From positions 1-5,119 of the forward strand of contig CALGTT010000155.1 in assembly GCA_937901485.1 (NCBI GenBank): 5,119 bases of DNA. The letters run 5' to 3'. The DNA comes from an uncultured Ruminococcus sp. GTDB taxonomy: Bacteria; Bacillota; Clostridia; Oscillospirales; Ruminococcaceae. Shown here piece after piece: positions 1 through 5,119 of the stretch. Below the pieces are notes generated by a model that made no database searches, was not told the origin of the DNA, and worked only from the letters and a program-made list of their open reading frames with translations. Positions within the stretch are counted from its first letter, which is position 1; each line of letters begins with the position of its first letter. Position numbers and translations under genes: made by a program.

Positions 1-1
1 T

Positions 2-346
2 GAGCATTTAGCGGCATACCGTATTTCTAAAGAAGAGATTATGTATAACTGGATGCTGTGGTTAAAGAAAGTAATTGAGAACTATTTTAGTAATACAGGA
101 AAAATGTATGAGCAAGGCAGCGAGTTTCAAATAGAGTTTGATGAACAGCTTTGGGCAAACATCACTAATTTTATAAGAAACCTTATTAAGTTGCCATTGT
201 GGAAAAATCGTGATATGGCAAGTACTGTATTTTCAGGTAAAAATAATTATGACTACTGGAAAATGGTTTTCGAAACAGGAAGCAATCCCGATGGTGTAAA
301 GGTGCTGGCACAGCCATTAAACTATATCGAGATGATAAAAGCATAA
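2..346 (+). CDS. C-terminal fragment of an unrecognised protein (5' truncated by window)
   Basis: The frame is open from base 2 without a stop, so the Met codon at 41 is probably internal and the true start lies left of the window. About 114 residues are visible, ending at TAA 344-346. The sequence is mainly helical in character, with many aromatic and charged residues (for example WMLWLKK, DEQLWANITNFIRNL, KNNYDYWKMVFETG). It has no signal peptide or membrane segment and no catalytic motif that I recognise. The tail reads LNYIEMIKA. Base composition is clearly more AT-rich than purC or the hydrolase operon, which may indicate accessory or acquired DNA. No SD-like sequence sits well before codon 41, again favouring a truncated longer gene. 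Function unknown; I could not assign a family. No convincing terminator follows, only a 6-bp inverted repeat (TTTGCT 347-352 / AGCAAA 360-365) without a T tract. Confidence 0.7.
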   Translation, partial: EHLAAYRISKEEIMYNWMLWLKKVIENYFSNTGKMYEQGSEFQIEFDEQLWANITNFIRNLIKLPLWKNRDMASTVFSGKNNYDYWKMVFETGSNPDGVKVLAQPLNYIEMIKA

Positions 347-423
347 TTTGCTATTACTAAGCAAACCATAAAACTCAAATCACCAAAACCGGCACATAAA
401 ACAAAAAATATTTTGTGTAATCA

Positions 424-473
424 GAAAAAAATGAAAAAAACCTATTGAAATTATGCGAAATTTGTGATATACT
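424..473 (+). promoter_or_regulatory. purC promoter (SigA type, extended -10)
   Basis: A -35 box TTGAAA (445-450) and a -10 box TATACT (468-473) are separated by exactly 17 bp. TGA immediately precedes the -10 box, giving an extended -10 (TGnTATACT). A-tracts at 424-440 lie just upstream of -35 and could act as an UP element. The predicted start is near 480, which gives a leader of about 125 nt before the purC ATG. This is the only good plus-strand promoter between the upstream fragment and purC, so purC is probably transcribed from it. Confidence 0.8.
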
Positions 474-475
474 AA

Positions 476-606
476 CTTTGTTATCAAAGGTAAGGTGTGA
501 TGAACAAATCTGTTCAAAGCCGATAATCTGCTGCAGAGTGGGAATGATCCCCTTGACTGCATAAATCCGCTATCCAAATCCCATATCCATGAAAGGAAGA
601 ATCACT
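476..606 (+). promoter_or_regulatory. purC 5' leader with inverted repeats (possible operator or regulatory RNA)
   Basis: Between the predicted start site and the purC ATG lie three small inverted repeats. CTTTG/CAAAG (476-480/485-489, 4-nt gap) sits on the start site. TGAACA/TGTTCA (501-506/511-516, 4-nt gap) follows. A two-part stem comes next, GCAG/CTGC (533-536/557-560) enclosing GGGA/TCCC (540-543/548-551). The first two could be DNA operators, and the third could be an RNA stem. I do not recognise a purine, PRPP, ZTP or other known riboswitch, and no terminator with a U tract precedes the gene. No SigA-phase PurBox (CGAA-type) was recognised either. The regulatory role is inference from position and symmetry only. 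Confidence 0.35.
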
Positions 607-1293
607 ATGGAAAAGATCTACACTGGCAAGACAAAGGACGTTTACAAGCTGGAAAACGGCAATGTAATGCTCAAGTTCAAGGATGACTGCACCGGCAAGG
701 ACGGCGTATTTGATCCGGGCGAGAATTCCGTTGGTCTGACCATCGACGGCATCGGCAAGGCAAATCTCCAGACTTCTGTTTATTATTTCGAGAAGCTCAA
801 GGAAGCCGGTATCAAGACACATTATGTGGGCGCAGACATTGAGAATGCTACCATGGAGGTTCTTCCGGCAACTGTATTCGGTCATGGTCTGGAAGTTATC
901 TGCCGTCTGGTTGCAACCGGCAGCTTCATCAGAAGATACGGCGAGTACATGGCTGACGGCACAGTGATCGAGGGCGGCTATGTAGAGTGCACCTTCAAGA
1001 ACGACGAAAAGGGCGATCCGCTGGTAACAAGCGAAGGTCTGGCAGTTCTGGGCGTTATGACACAGGAAATGTTCAACAGCATGAAGGAGCAGACTCTGAA
1101 GATCACAAAGATCGTTGCTGACGACCTGAAGACGCTCGGTCTGGATCTCTGGGATATCAAGTTCGAGTTCGGCTACAACAACGGTGAAGTAATCCTGATC
1201 GACGAGATCGCATCCGGCAACATGCGTGTATACAAGGATGGCAAGATCGTAGATCCGGTTGAGCTGACAAAGATCATCAACAACAGAGCATAA
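607..1293 (+). CDS. purC: Phosphoribosylaminoimidazole-succinocarboxamide synthase (SAICAR synthetase)
   Basis: PurC joins CAIR and aspartate using ATP to make SAICAR, a cytosolic step of de novo purine synthesis. The product is 228 aa, close to the usual 230-240. The N-terminal ATP-binding part has YTGKTKDVY (residues 5-13) followed by a lysine-rich beta strand. The first family signature is LEVICRLVATGSFIRRYG (95-112), and the second is DIKFEFG (183-189). The C-terminal segment reads LIDEIASGNMRVY (197-209), where classical PurC usually has DEISPDxxRLWD. The Met codon at 607 is preferred over the in-frame Met at 589 because AAAGGAAG (592-599) lies at good spacing before 607 and the shorter form starts with the typical MEKIYTGK. 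No other pur gene is in the window, so purC appears to be a single-gene unit with its own promoter and a 3' hairpin. Many codons end in C or G, unlike the AT-rich upstream fragment. Confidence 0.96.
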   Translation: MEKIYTGKTKDVYKLENGNVMLKFKDDCTGKDGVFDPGENSVGLTIDGIGKANLQTSVYYFEKLKEAGIKTHYVGADIENATMEVLPATVFGHGLEVICRLVATGSFIRRYGEYMADGTVIEGGYVECTFKNDEKGDPLVTSEGLAVLGVMTQEMFNSMKEQTLKITKIVADDLKTLGLDLWDIKFEFGYNNGEVILIDEIASGNMRVYKDGKIVDPVELTKIINNRA

Positions 1294-1335
1294 AACACTG
1301 CTCTGGTCGATCTCATTTATTTACAAATAAAGGAG

Positions 1336-1380
1336 GCACCGCACAAAGACCGTACAATGGTTTTGTGCGGTGCTTATCTT
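1336..1380 (+). terminator. purC downstream hairpin (probable intrinsic terminator, weak tail)
   Basis: GCACCGCACAAA (1336-1347) pairs perfectly with TTTGTGCGGTGC (1362-1373). After a bulged G, ACC (1349-1351) pairs with GGT (1359-1361), so the stem reaches about 15 bp. The tail is TTATCTT, short and interrupted, and it is cut off by the left end of the palindromic element described next. It starts 43 nt after the purC stop. A strong SD-like AAAGGAGG (1329-1335) precedes it without a usable start codon. The stem is strong, but termination efficiency is uncertain because of the poor T tract. Confidence 0.75.
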
Positions 1381-1511
1381 AGAGCCTGCTCACATTAAAA
1401 TCTCATACGCATCTTTTGGGCAAAGTTTACGTATCCTGCGATTTTTTACCTTGTCTGTGTGAAATTTATGCTCGAAAATCTGCATATTCATTTTAGGTGA
1501 ACAGGCTCTAA
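1379..1511. mobile_element. MITE-like palindromic element, about 130 bp
   Basis: The left end TTAGAGCCTG (1379-1388) is the exact inverse of the right end CAGGCTCTAA (1502-1511). The match continues inward imperfectly: TCAC then TAAAAT on the left versus ATTTTA then GTGA on the right. Further in, ATACGCATCTTTTGGGCA resembles the inverse of the TGCTCGAAAATCTGCATAT region, so each arm extends roughly 40-50 bp. If the element proper starts at GAGCC (1382) and ends at GGCTC (1508), it is 127 bp and is flanked on both sides by TA, a plausible target duplication. It encodes nothing. Ends starting GAGCCTGTTCA resemble those of IS5-type elements as I recall them, so a non-autonomous derivative moved by such a transposase is the likeliest reading. 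Alternatives are an ordinary long hairpin or a remnant of a full IS. Confidence 0.7.
1445..1472 (+). promoter_or_regulatory. Weak candidate promoter inside the MITE for the serine hydrolase gene
   Basis: TTTACC (1445-1450) and TATGCT (1467-1472) are 16 bp apart, each matching four of six SigA consensus positions. The start would fall near 1479, about 60 nt before the ATG at 1539. Later TACAAT boxes (1512-1517, 1517-1522) are too close to the RBS and lack a -35. No stronger candidate exists between the purC hairpin and the gene, so transcription could alternatively come by read-through from purC. Low confidence. Confidence 0.25.
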
Positions 1512-1538
1512 TACAATACAATGAAGGGGGCACTGATC

Positions 1539-3296
1539 ATGAAAAGCTTGGGATTTGTTTGCATGATGATTGTAGTGCTGTGTATGAGCCAGATGCTGCC
1601 AATCACGGTTATGGCAGAAGACAGCAGTACAACGATTTCAGATGTGGGAAGTAAAATTGAACAATATGCTTTGGAACATGCAGATACAACGGCGGGAATG
1701 AGTGTGGCTGTATTTGATGAAACCGAAACAATATACAGAAATCATTTTGGGTATATGGATGTGAAAAATAAACTGCCGGTTACTGAAGATACTGTAATGG
1801 AATGGGGGTCTGTTTCTAAGCTTTTGGTGTGGATCAGTGTCATGCAGTTGGCAGAGCAGGGAAAAATAGAATTAGAAGCCGATGTAAGAAATTATCTGCC
1901 TGAAGGATTTCTTCGGAACCTGAAATATGATGCTCCTGTTACCATGTTGCATTTAATGAACCATAACGCTGGCTTTGAAGAAAGTGTGATCGGGATGGCA
2001 ACGGACAAGGAAGACAGAATACTGCCGCTTGAAGAATACCTGATGACAATTCAGCCGAGGCAGTTTTTTGAGCCGGGTACAGTCTGTGCGTACAGCAACT
2101 GGGGAACAACTCTGGCTGCTTATATTGTAGAGCGTGTTTCGGGCGTTCCTTATCATGACTATGTGAGAACTCATATTTTTGAACCATTGGATATGAATGA
2201 CGCCTCTATATGCCCGGATATGCGTGATCACGAGGATGTGAAAAATAGGAGAATGGCGTTAAAGGTATATACAAGGGATGTAAAGGAGATAACTCCCAAT
2301 ATGACCTATATCGTTATGTACCCCGCGGGAGCGTGTATTTCTACCATTGAAGATATGCAGAAATTTGCGCAGTCGCTTTTATCCGAAGATACTGTTTTAT
2401 TCAGTGAGAAAGCAACCTATCATAAATTGTTTTCACCGTCATTATATTATGAAGGAACAGACATTCCAAGAAATTATCACGGTTTCTGGAATCTGGGAAC
2501 GAATTACGGAACAGACCTCATAGGACATGGCGGCAATACGGCGGGATGCAGCAGTTATCTTATGCTGGATATGAACAATAAAGTGGGAATGGTCATTCAG
2601 ACAAATCAATCAAGTGAAAAGAGCTACAACATAGAAATGCCTGCCATACTGTTTGGAAAATATGAAGGAACAGCATCGGATTATGAGGGGCTGACAATGT
2701 CTGCAAGAACTATTTTCCATGGCCCGCTAAAGATATATCAGCTTATGTCCGTTTCATCTGCAAAACCAAGTGAACCCGTCGAAGCATATGATGTCAGAAC
2801 GGACGAAAACAAGATTGACAAAATATCTGCTGTATACGGTGACGTTCTCGTCATAGGCATCAAGGATATTCTGGCAGATATCATCGTGATCGGACTTTAT
2901 ATACTGACTCTGGTTTTCTGCATTGTGAATATGATAAGATATGCAGTAAAGGGATTATACAATAAGATCAGAGGTAAACATGAGAAAAAGGGATTCGGCT
3001 TATGGTATATTACAGGAACGCTGTTCCCTTTATTTCCGATTATTGTTTTTTCATTTATAGTCCCCACATTGTTCAATTATCAGCAGTGGTGTATATCCGG
3101 TTATAGAATTGCCCTGTTTCTCATTTTCTTATCCGCCCTGCTGATGTCTGCACTTGTTGTATATGGTTTTGTGAAGCAAAAGCGTATCGCGGTGAAAAAG
3201 GTGCAGAAGATAGAGTTTTATTTTGTAAATGTTTGCATGACTGTGACCATTGCAAATATTATTTACTGGAATTGGGGGATGTTTTGGCTGATATGA
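1539..3296 (+). CDS. Exported class C beta-lactamase-family serine hydrolase with four C-terminal membrane helices
   Basis: The product has 585 aa. Residues 1-26 form a signal peptide, with a hydrophobic core and a cut likely after VMA. The beta-lactamase/transpeptidase-like domain (PF00144 type) spans about 35-390. It shows the SxxK motif SVSK with nucleophile Ser91 and Lys94, the YxN motif YSN with Tyr185 and Asn187, and HGG at 330-332 in place of KTG, typical of class C-like esterases and D-peptidases. After a linker come four hydrophobic helices, about 448-466, 489-512, 522-545 and 560-583. Basic loops (467-484 and 546-557) support a topology with the catalytic domain outside. The likely substrate is a cell-wall D-Ala peptide, a D-amino-acid ester or peptide, or another small ester; true beta-lactamase activity is not implied. 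Start 1539 has the RBS AAGGGGG (1524-1530); the in-frame Met at 1521 lies before that RBS and is rejected. The gene follows the MITE and converges on the hydrolase operon. Confidence 0.88.
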   Translation: MKSLGFVCMMIVVLCMSQMLPITVMAEDSSTTISDVGSKIEQYALEHADTTAGMSVAVFDETETIYRNHFGYMDVKNKLPVTEDTVMEWGSVSKLLVWISVMQLAEQGKIELEADVRNYLPEGFLRNLKYDAPVTMLHLMNHNAGFEESVIGMATDKEDRILPLEEYLMTIQPRQFFEPGTVCAYSNWGTTLAAYIVERVSGVPYHDYVRTHIFEPLDMNDASICPDMRDHEDVKNRRMALKVYTRDVKEITPNMTYIVMYPAGACISTIEDMQKFAQSLLSEDTVLFSEKATYHKLFSPSLYYEGTDIPRNYHGFWNLGTNYGTDLIGHGGNTAGCSSYLMLDMNNKVGMVIQTNQSSEKSYNIEMPAILFGKYEGTASDYEGLTMSARTIFHGPLKIYQLMSVSSAKPSEPVEAYDVRTDENKIDKISAVYGDVLVIGIKDILADIIVIGLYILTLVFCIVNMIRYAVKGLYNKIRGKHEKKGFGLWYITGTLFPLFPIIVFSFIVPTLFNYQQWCISGYRIALFLIFLSALLMSALVVYGFVKQKRIAVKKVQKIEFYFVNVCMTVTIANIIYWNWGMFWLI

Positions 3297-3310
3297 CTCT
3301 TTGAAATAGC

Positions 3311-3340
3311 AAAGAACGATGCTTCGGCATCGTTCTCTTT
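3311..3340. terminator. Bidirectional terminator between convergent genes
   Basis: GAACGATGC (3314-3322) and GCATCGTTC (3327-3335) form a perfect 9-bp stem closed by a stable TTCG tetraloop; an A-T pair extends it to 10 bp. On the plus strand TCTTTTATC follows, and on the minus strand TTTGCTATTTC follows, so it can end both the serine hydrolase transcript (stop at 3296) and the alpha/beta hydrolase transcript (stop at 3346). Confidence 0.88.
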
Positions 3341-3345
3341 TATCA

Positions 3346-4326
3346 TCATTCCAAAAATCCGGAGAGCACTTCCATGAACCGTTCCGGCTGGTCAAAAAAG
3401 CAGCCGTGTGCAGCATTGGGAATGATGGCAACGCGCTTTTCCGGCGCGGTGAGCATATCCATGCATTCCTGCACAAGCTCTGACGGACAGACGGATTCCT
3501 CCTCGCCGGACACGAACAGGACGGGCACGGAAAAATGCAGATTTTGCCGGAAATCGTACTCCAGCATTGTCCGATAGGAACGCGCAAGGGCTTTGCTGTC
3601 GGGGATGGTGGCACGGATCTTTTCGTGCAGATTCCAAAGAGGAGAACGCAGAATCTTCAGCATCGGGGTGCGCTTGGCGTGTTTTATGATGTATTTTCCG
3701 CAAAGGGGATTAAAGCTGCGCATACTCCACATCAGTTTCTGATCCCACTTTGGATTTTCCGGCATGTCCGCAATGAGCTTCTGCACTTTCTTCGCATCCG
3801 CACTATCTTTGGGAATGATGCGCAGCAGCTTTTCGCAGGTACACAGAACGCCGTCACGGTAGTTGACGCACTGCCCGATACCCACATAGCAGAGAAGCTC
3901 CTCCGGATGCTGCTTTGCATACTCCGCGCCGATCATCGTACCCCACGAAAAGCCGCAGAGGATGAGCTTGTCAAAGTCAAGGACGGTATGCAGGTAGGCG
4001 ATGACCTCGCCGATGTCCTGCACATAATCCTCCATCGAACCGGTTTTTCCGATTTCCGCGGCACGTTTGCGGTGATACACGGCAGTTCTGCCTGCGCCGC
4101 GCTGGTCCCAGTTGACAACTGTGAAGCGTTCTTCCCAGCCGGCATGAAGGATATGGGTAACGCCCGACAATGCGCCGCCCGGCCCGCCGTGCAGAAAGAG
4201 CAGGACGGGGTTGTTTTTATTGGTGCCGCGAATCTGTACATATTGCGGAATACCGCCGATCATGGGCATTTCATAGCGGTAGATGCCGTCCGGCTGATCG
4301 GGGTGCAGGAATTCATTTTTGTTCAT
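3346..4326 (-). CDS. Alpha/beta hydrolase, prolyl iminopeptidase-like
   Basis: A 326-aa cytosolic enzyme with no signal peptide. Its layout matches proline iminopeptidase-like hydrolases: HGGPGG oxyanion motif at residues 46-51, WDQRGAGRT at 73-81, nucleophile elbow GFSWG at 125-129 with Ser127, a cap region about 150-260, then GEEESVCP (274-281) and AAHG with His307. In relatives the acid is Asp three residues after the glycine of the GxxD stretch; here that place is Glu277, so the triad may be Ser-Glu-His. Substrate is not deducible: N-terminal proline peptides, other aminoacyl amides or small esters are possible. Start ATG 4326-4324 has a strong RBS GGAAGGAG (4341-4334 on the minus strand). 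The start lies inside the upstream regulator gene (14-nt overlap), indicating one operon and translational coupling. GC content is visibly higher than in the plus-strand genes. Confidence 0.9.
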   Translation of the reverse strand: MNKNEFLHPDQPDGIYRYEMPMIGGIPQYVQIRGTNKNNPVLLFLHGGPGGALSGVTHILHAGWEERFTVVNWDQRGAGRTAVYHRKRAAEIGKTGSMEDYVQDIGEVIAYLHTVLDFDKLILCGFSWGTMIGAEYAKQHPEELLCYVGIGQCVNYRDGVLCTCEKLLRIIPKDSADAKKVQKLIADMPENPKWDQKLMWSMRSFNPLCGKYIIKHAKRTPMLKILRSPLWNLHEKIRATIPDSKALARSYRTMLEYDFRQNLHFSVPVLFVSGEEESVCPSELVQECMDMLTAPEKRVAIIPNAAHGCFFDQPERFMEVLSGFLE

Positions 4327-4840
4327 GATGTTCTCCTTCCGGTGCGGACAACAGGAACAGACTTCGCAGTCTTGCCCCGTCCGCGCCTTGTTTGTTCTGG
4401 TAGCTGTCTACAATTGCTGCCATTTTTTGCAGCATTTCCTTGAAATCTTCGTCATTGAGCGCAATGCTGTAATGAGTGAGGAACAGCTGGTCGCGTCCGG
4501 TATCCACATCACCGCTGTCAAAATAGCGGCTGTAGCGGTCAGCGATCTGCATCAGCCCCATTGTCACGAGCCTGCGGCAGTCCTCCTCCGTACCCGGATC
4601 ATTGATCCAGATGGTGCCGATGGTGTAGCGGTGTTCCTCCTGACCGCGTACTTTCCGTGTTTCCGCAATGCGCACGACATCCTGCCCCAGCATTTTCTCC
4701 ATGCGCCGATAGACGGTGGCACGGGAAAGCTGTGGGGCTGCGGTGAGGATTTCCCCGATTGTCATTGCACCATGAACGCGGAGGATCTGGATAATCTGGC
4801 TGCAAATGGGGTCGGCAAGCAGTTTCATCAGGGTTTCCAT
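4313..4840 (-). CDS. Winged-helix (ArsR-like fold) transcriptional regulator
   Basis: A 175-aa DNA-binding protein. The N-terminal domain (about 1-75) is a winged helix: helix LLADPICSQIIQILRVHG (7-24), MTIGEILTAAP (26-36), recognition helix LSRATVYRRMEKML (38-51), and a wing rich in R/K/E with HRYT at 70-73. The C-terminal half (about 85-150) is helical and may bind an effector or serve for dimerisation; I see no metal-binding cysteine cluster (only scattered single Cys). The start at 4840 is chosen over the longer in-frame Met at 4906 because AAAGGAG (4855-4849) sits just before it and the longer form would cover the promoter and operator. The TGA stop (4315-4313) lies 14 nt inside the hydrolase gene. 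With a palindrome over its own promoter, it probably autoregulates the pair. The exact family is uncertain (ArsR/HTH_20-like). Confidence 0.87.
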   Translation of the reverse strand: METLMKLLADPICSQIIQILRVHGAMTIGEILTAAPQLSRATVYRRMEKMLGQDVVRIAETRKVRGQEEHRYTIGTIWINDPGTEEDCRRLVTMGLMQIADRYSRYFDSGDVDTGRDQLFLTHYSIALNDEDFKEMLQKMAAIVDSYQNKQGADGARLRSLFLLSAPEGEHHEQK

Positions 4841-4856
4841 TGGCAGTGCTCCTTTC

Positions 4857-4880
4857 ACTAATCTCATGCATGATATTAGT
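4857..4880. promoter_or_regulatory. 24-bp palindromic operator at the start site
   Basis: ACTAAT at 4857-4862 mirrors ATTAGT at 4875-4880, and the centre TCATGCATGA (4864-4873) is a perfect palindrome. Only one symmetric pair (4863/4874) is broken. The centre lies close to the predicted +1, and the right arm overlaps the -10 box, so a bound dimer would block RNA polymerase. The adjacent winged-helix regulator is the natural candidate to bind it; that link is inference. Confidence 0.75.
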
Positions 4881-4906
4881 ATAGCATAAAAAAAGGGAGT
4901 TGTCAA
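4878..4906 (-). promoter_or_regulatory. Consensus promoter of the regulator-hydrolase operon
   Basis: Read on the minus strand, TTGACA (4906-4901) and TATACT (4883-4878) are separated by 17 bp (4900-4884), a perfect -35 and five of six at -10. The start is predicted near 4871, giving a leader of about 30 nt that contains the RBS AAAGGAG. Such a strong promoter next to a regulator gene suggests that output is held down by a repressor. Confidence 0.9.
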
Positions 4907-5022
4907 GTGCGCGGCAACCGCGCTGTTGAGCGCGTTTGTCAGCGAAGCGGTGACGGTGGCTTACTGTTTCGCGAGGGCGGTTTCTGAACCGCATGACGCT
5001 TGCAAGCAGAGCGTCATGGCTA
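4907..5022. repeat. Non-coding block packed with inverted repeats
   Basis: Consecutive short palindromes occupy this stretch: GCGG/CCGC (4911-4914/4918-4921), CGCGCT/AGCGCG (4919-4924/4929-4934), GTCA/TGAC (4938-4941/4951-4954), GCGGTT/AACCGC (4977-4982/4987-4992) and CATGACGCT/AGCGTCATG (4992-5000/5010-5018). No credible coding frame, SD or promoter is present. It could be a folded RNA, a dispersed intergenic repeat family, or decayed mobile DNA. Confidence 0.5.
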
Positions 5023-5024
5023 TT

Positions 5025-5050
5025 AAAAAATGTCCGCCGAAAGGCGGACA
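5025..5050 (-). terminator. Intrinsic terminator, minus strand
   Basis: TGTCCGCC (5031-5038) pairs with GGCGGACA (5043-5050) around GAAA on the plus strand (TTTC on the minus strand). The six A residues at 5025-5030 become a T tract after the stem on the minus strand, so it would stop transcription coming from the right edge, insulating the regulator-hydrolase operon. Confidence 0.75.
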
Positions 5051-5062
5051 CTCAGTCTATCG

Positions 5063-5110
5063 AAAAAAAGCGGGACTCGGGGGTGCAACCCCCGCATATC
5101 CCTCCCCCGC
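5063..5110 (-). terminator. Second minus-strand terminator-like structure, nested stem
   Basis: An outer stem GCGGG (5070-5074) / CCCGC (5106-5110) encloses a strong hairpin, CGGGGGT (5078-5084) / ACCCCCG (5088-5094). Seven A residues at 5063-5069 give a T7 tail on the minus strand. Together with the 5025-5050 hairpin it forms a tandem terminator for a gene lying beyond the right end. A competing CCCCGC/GCGGGG hairpin (5105-5110/5114-5119) touches the window edge, so the full structure is not visible. Confidence 0.55.
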
Positions 5111-5119
5111 TTTGCGGGG

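Noticed and set aside
476..606. Known purine, PRPP or ZTP riboswitch before purC
   Set aside because: I could not match the conserved cores of these classes, and no terminator or RBS-sequestering stem is evident. Only a generic structured leader is reported.
514..885. 123-residue minus-strand frame over the purC start
   Set aside because: It is antisense to the well-supported purC and its leader, with no promoter or RBS seen.
1357..1398. Tiny frame MVLCGAYLRACSH after an AAAGGAGG sequence
   Set aside because: The distance from the SD to the ATG is over 20 nt, the start is buried in the terminator hairpin, and the frame runs into the MITE.
1539..3296. True antibiotic-resistance beta-lactamase
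   Set aside because: The SxxK, YxN and HGG motifs are shared by many esterases and D-peptidases, and the membrane fusion is not typical of AmpC enzymes, so resistance cannot be inferred.
3535..4443. 302-residue open frame on the plus strand, opposite the hydrolase and regulator
   Set aside because: It lies antisense to two genes with clear motifs, promoter and RBS. The long frame is explained by GC-rich codons on the other strand, and its translation shows no family features.
4319..4861. 180-residue open frame on the plus strand opposite the regulator
   Set aside because: It is a shadow of the winged-helix gene, with no RBS or promoter of its own and a His/Cys-rich composition typical of antisense translations.
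4599..5051. 150-residue minus-strand frame running from the repeat block into the regulator gene
   Set aside because: It is out of frame with the regulator, starts inside a terminator hairpin and crosses the operon promoter. Its composition is Arg/His/Pro-rich with no recognisable domain.
4911..5119. CRISPR array or attC-like repeat array in the palindrome-rich end
   Set aside because: The stems differ from one another, and there is no direct repeat of constant length with regular spacers.

Overview
The window looks like chromosomal DNA from a low-to-mid GC Gram-positive gut Clostridium relative, most likely Ruminococcus-like (Oscillospiraceae). The reasons are strong AGGAGG-type ribosome binding sites, SigA-type promoters, a short clostridial-type PurC, and tight hairpin terminators. 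Genus is an inference from general resemblance, not from a search.

Layout, left to right. (1) 2-346, + strand: AT-rich 3' end of an unrecognised gene whose start lies outside the window. (2) 347-606: intergenic DNA with an A-tract-preceded, extended -10 promoter, then a roughly 125-nt leader with several small inverted repeats. (3) 607-1293, +: purC, SAICAR synthetase of purine biosynthesis, followed by a strong hairpin. (4) About 1379-1511: a roughly 130-bp palindromic element with matching ends (TTAGAGCCTG / CAGGCTCTAA), probably a MITE, sitting in the tail of the purC hairpin and just before the next gene. (5) 1539-3296, +: an exported class C beta-lactamase-like serine hydrolase with four C-terminal membrane helices. 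(6) 3311-3340: a hairpin between two convergent genes that can serve both. (7) 4840-3346, - strand: a two-gene operon encoding a winged-helix regulator and a prolyl-iminopeptidase-like alpha/beta hydrolase. The reading frames overlap by 14 nt, and the operon is driven by a near-consensus promoter with a 24-bp palindrome over the start site. (8) 4907-5119: non-coding DNA crowded with inverted repeats, including two apparent minus-strand terminators for a gene beyond the right edge.

Functionally the window holds a housekeeping purine gene beside accessory cargo. The clearest self-contained unit is the regulator/hydrolase pair, which looks like an autoregulated, translationally coupled module with an unknown inducer or substrate. 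The most interesting structural event is the MITE: removing it would leave only about 35 nt between the purC hairpin and the next start codon, so the insertion may have changed how the membrane serine hydrolase is expressed. I see no defence system, CRISPR array, tRNA or rRNA. A wholly new system cannot be supported from this window.
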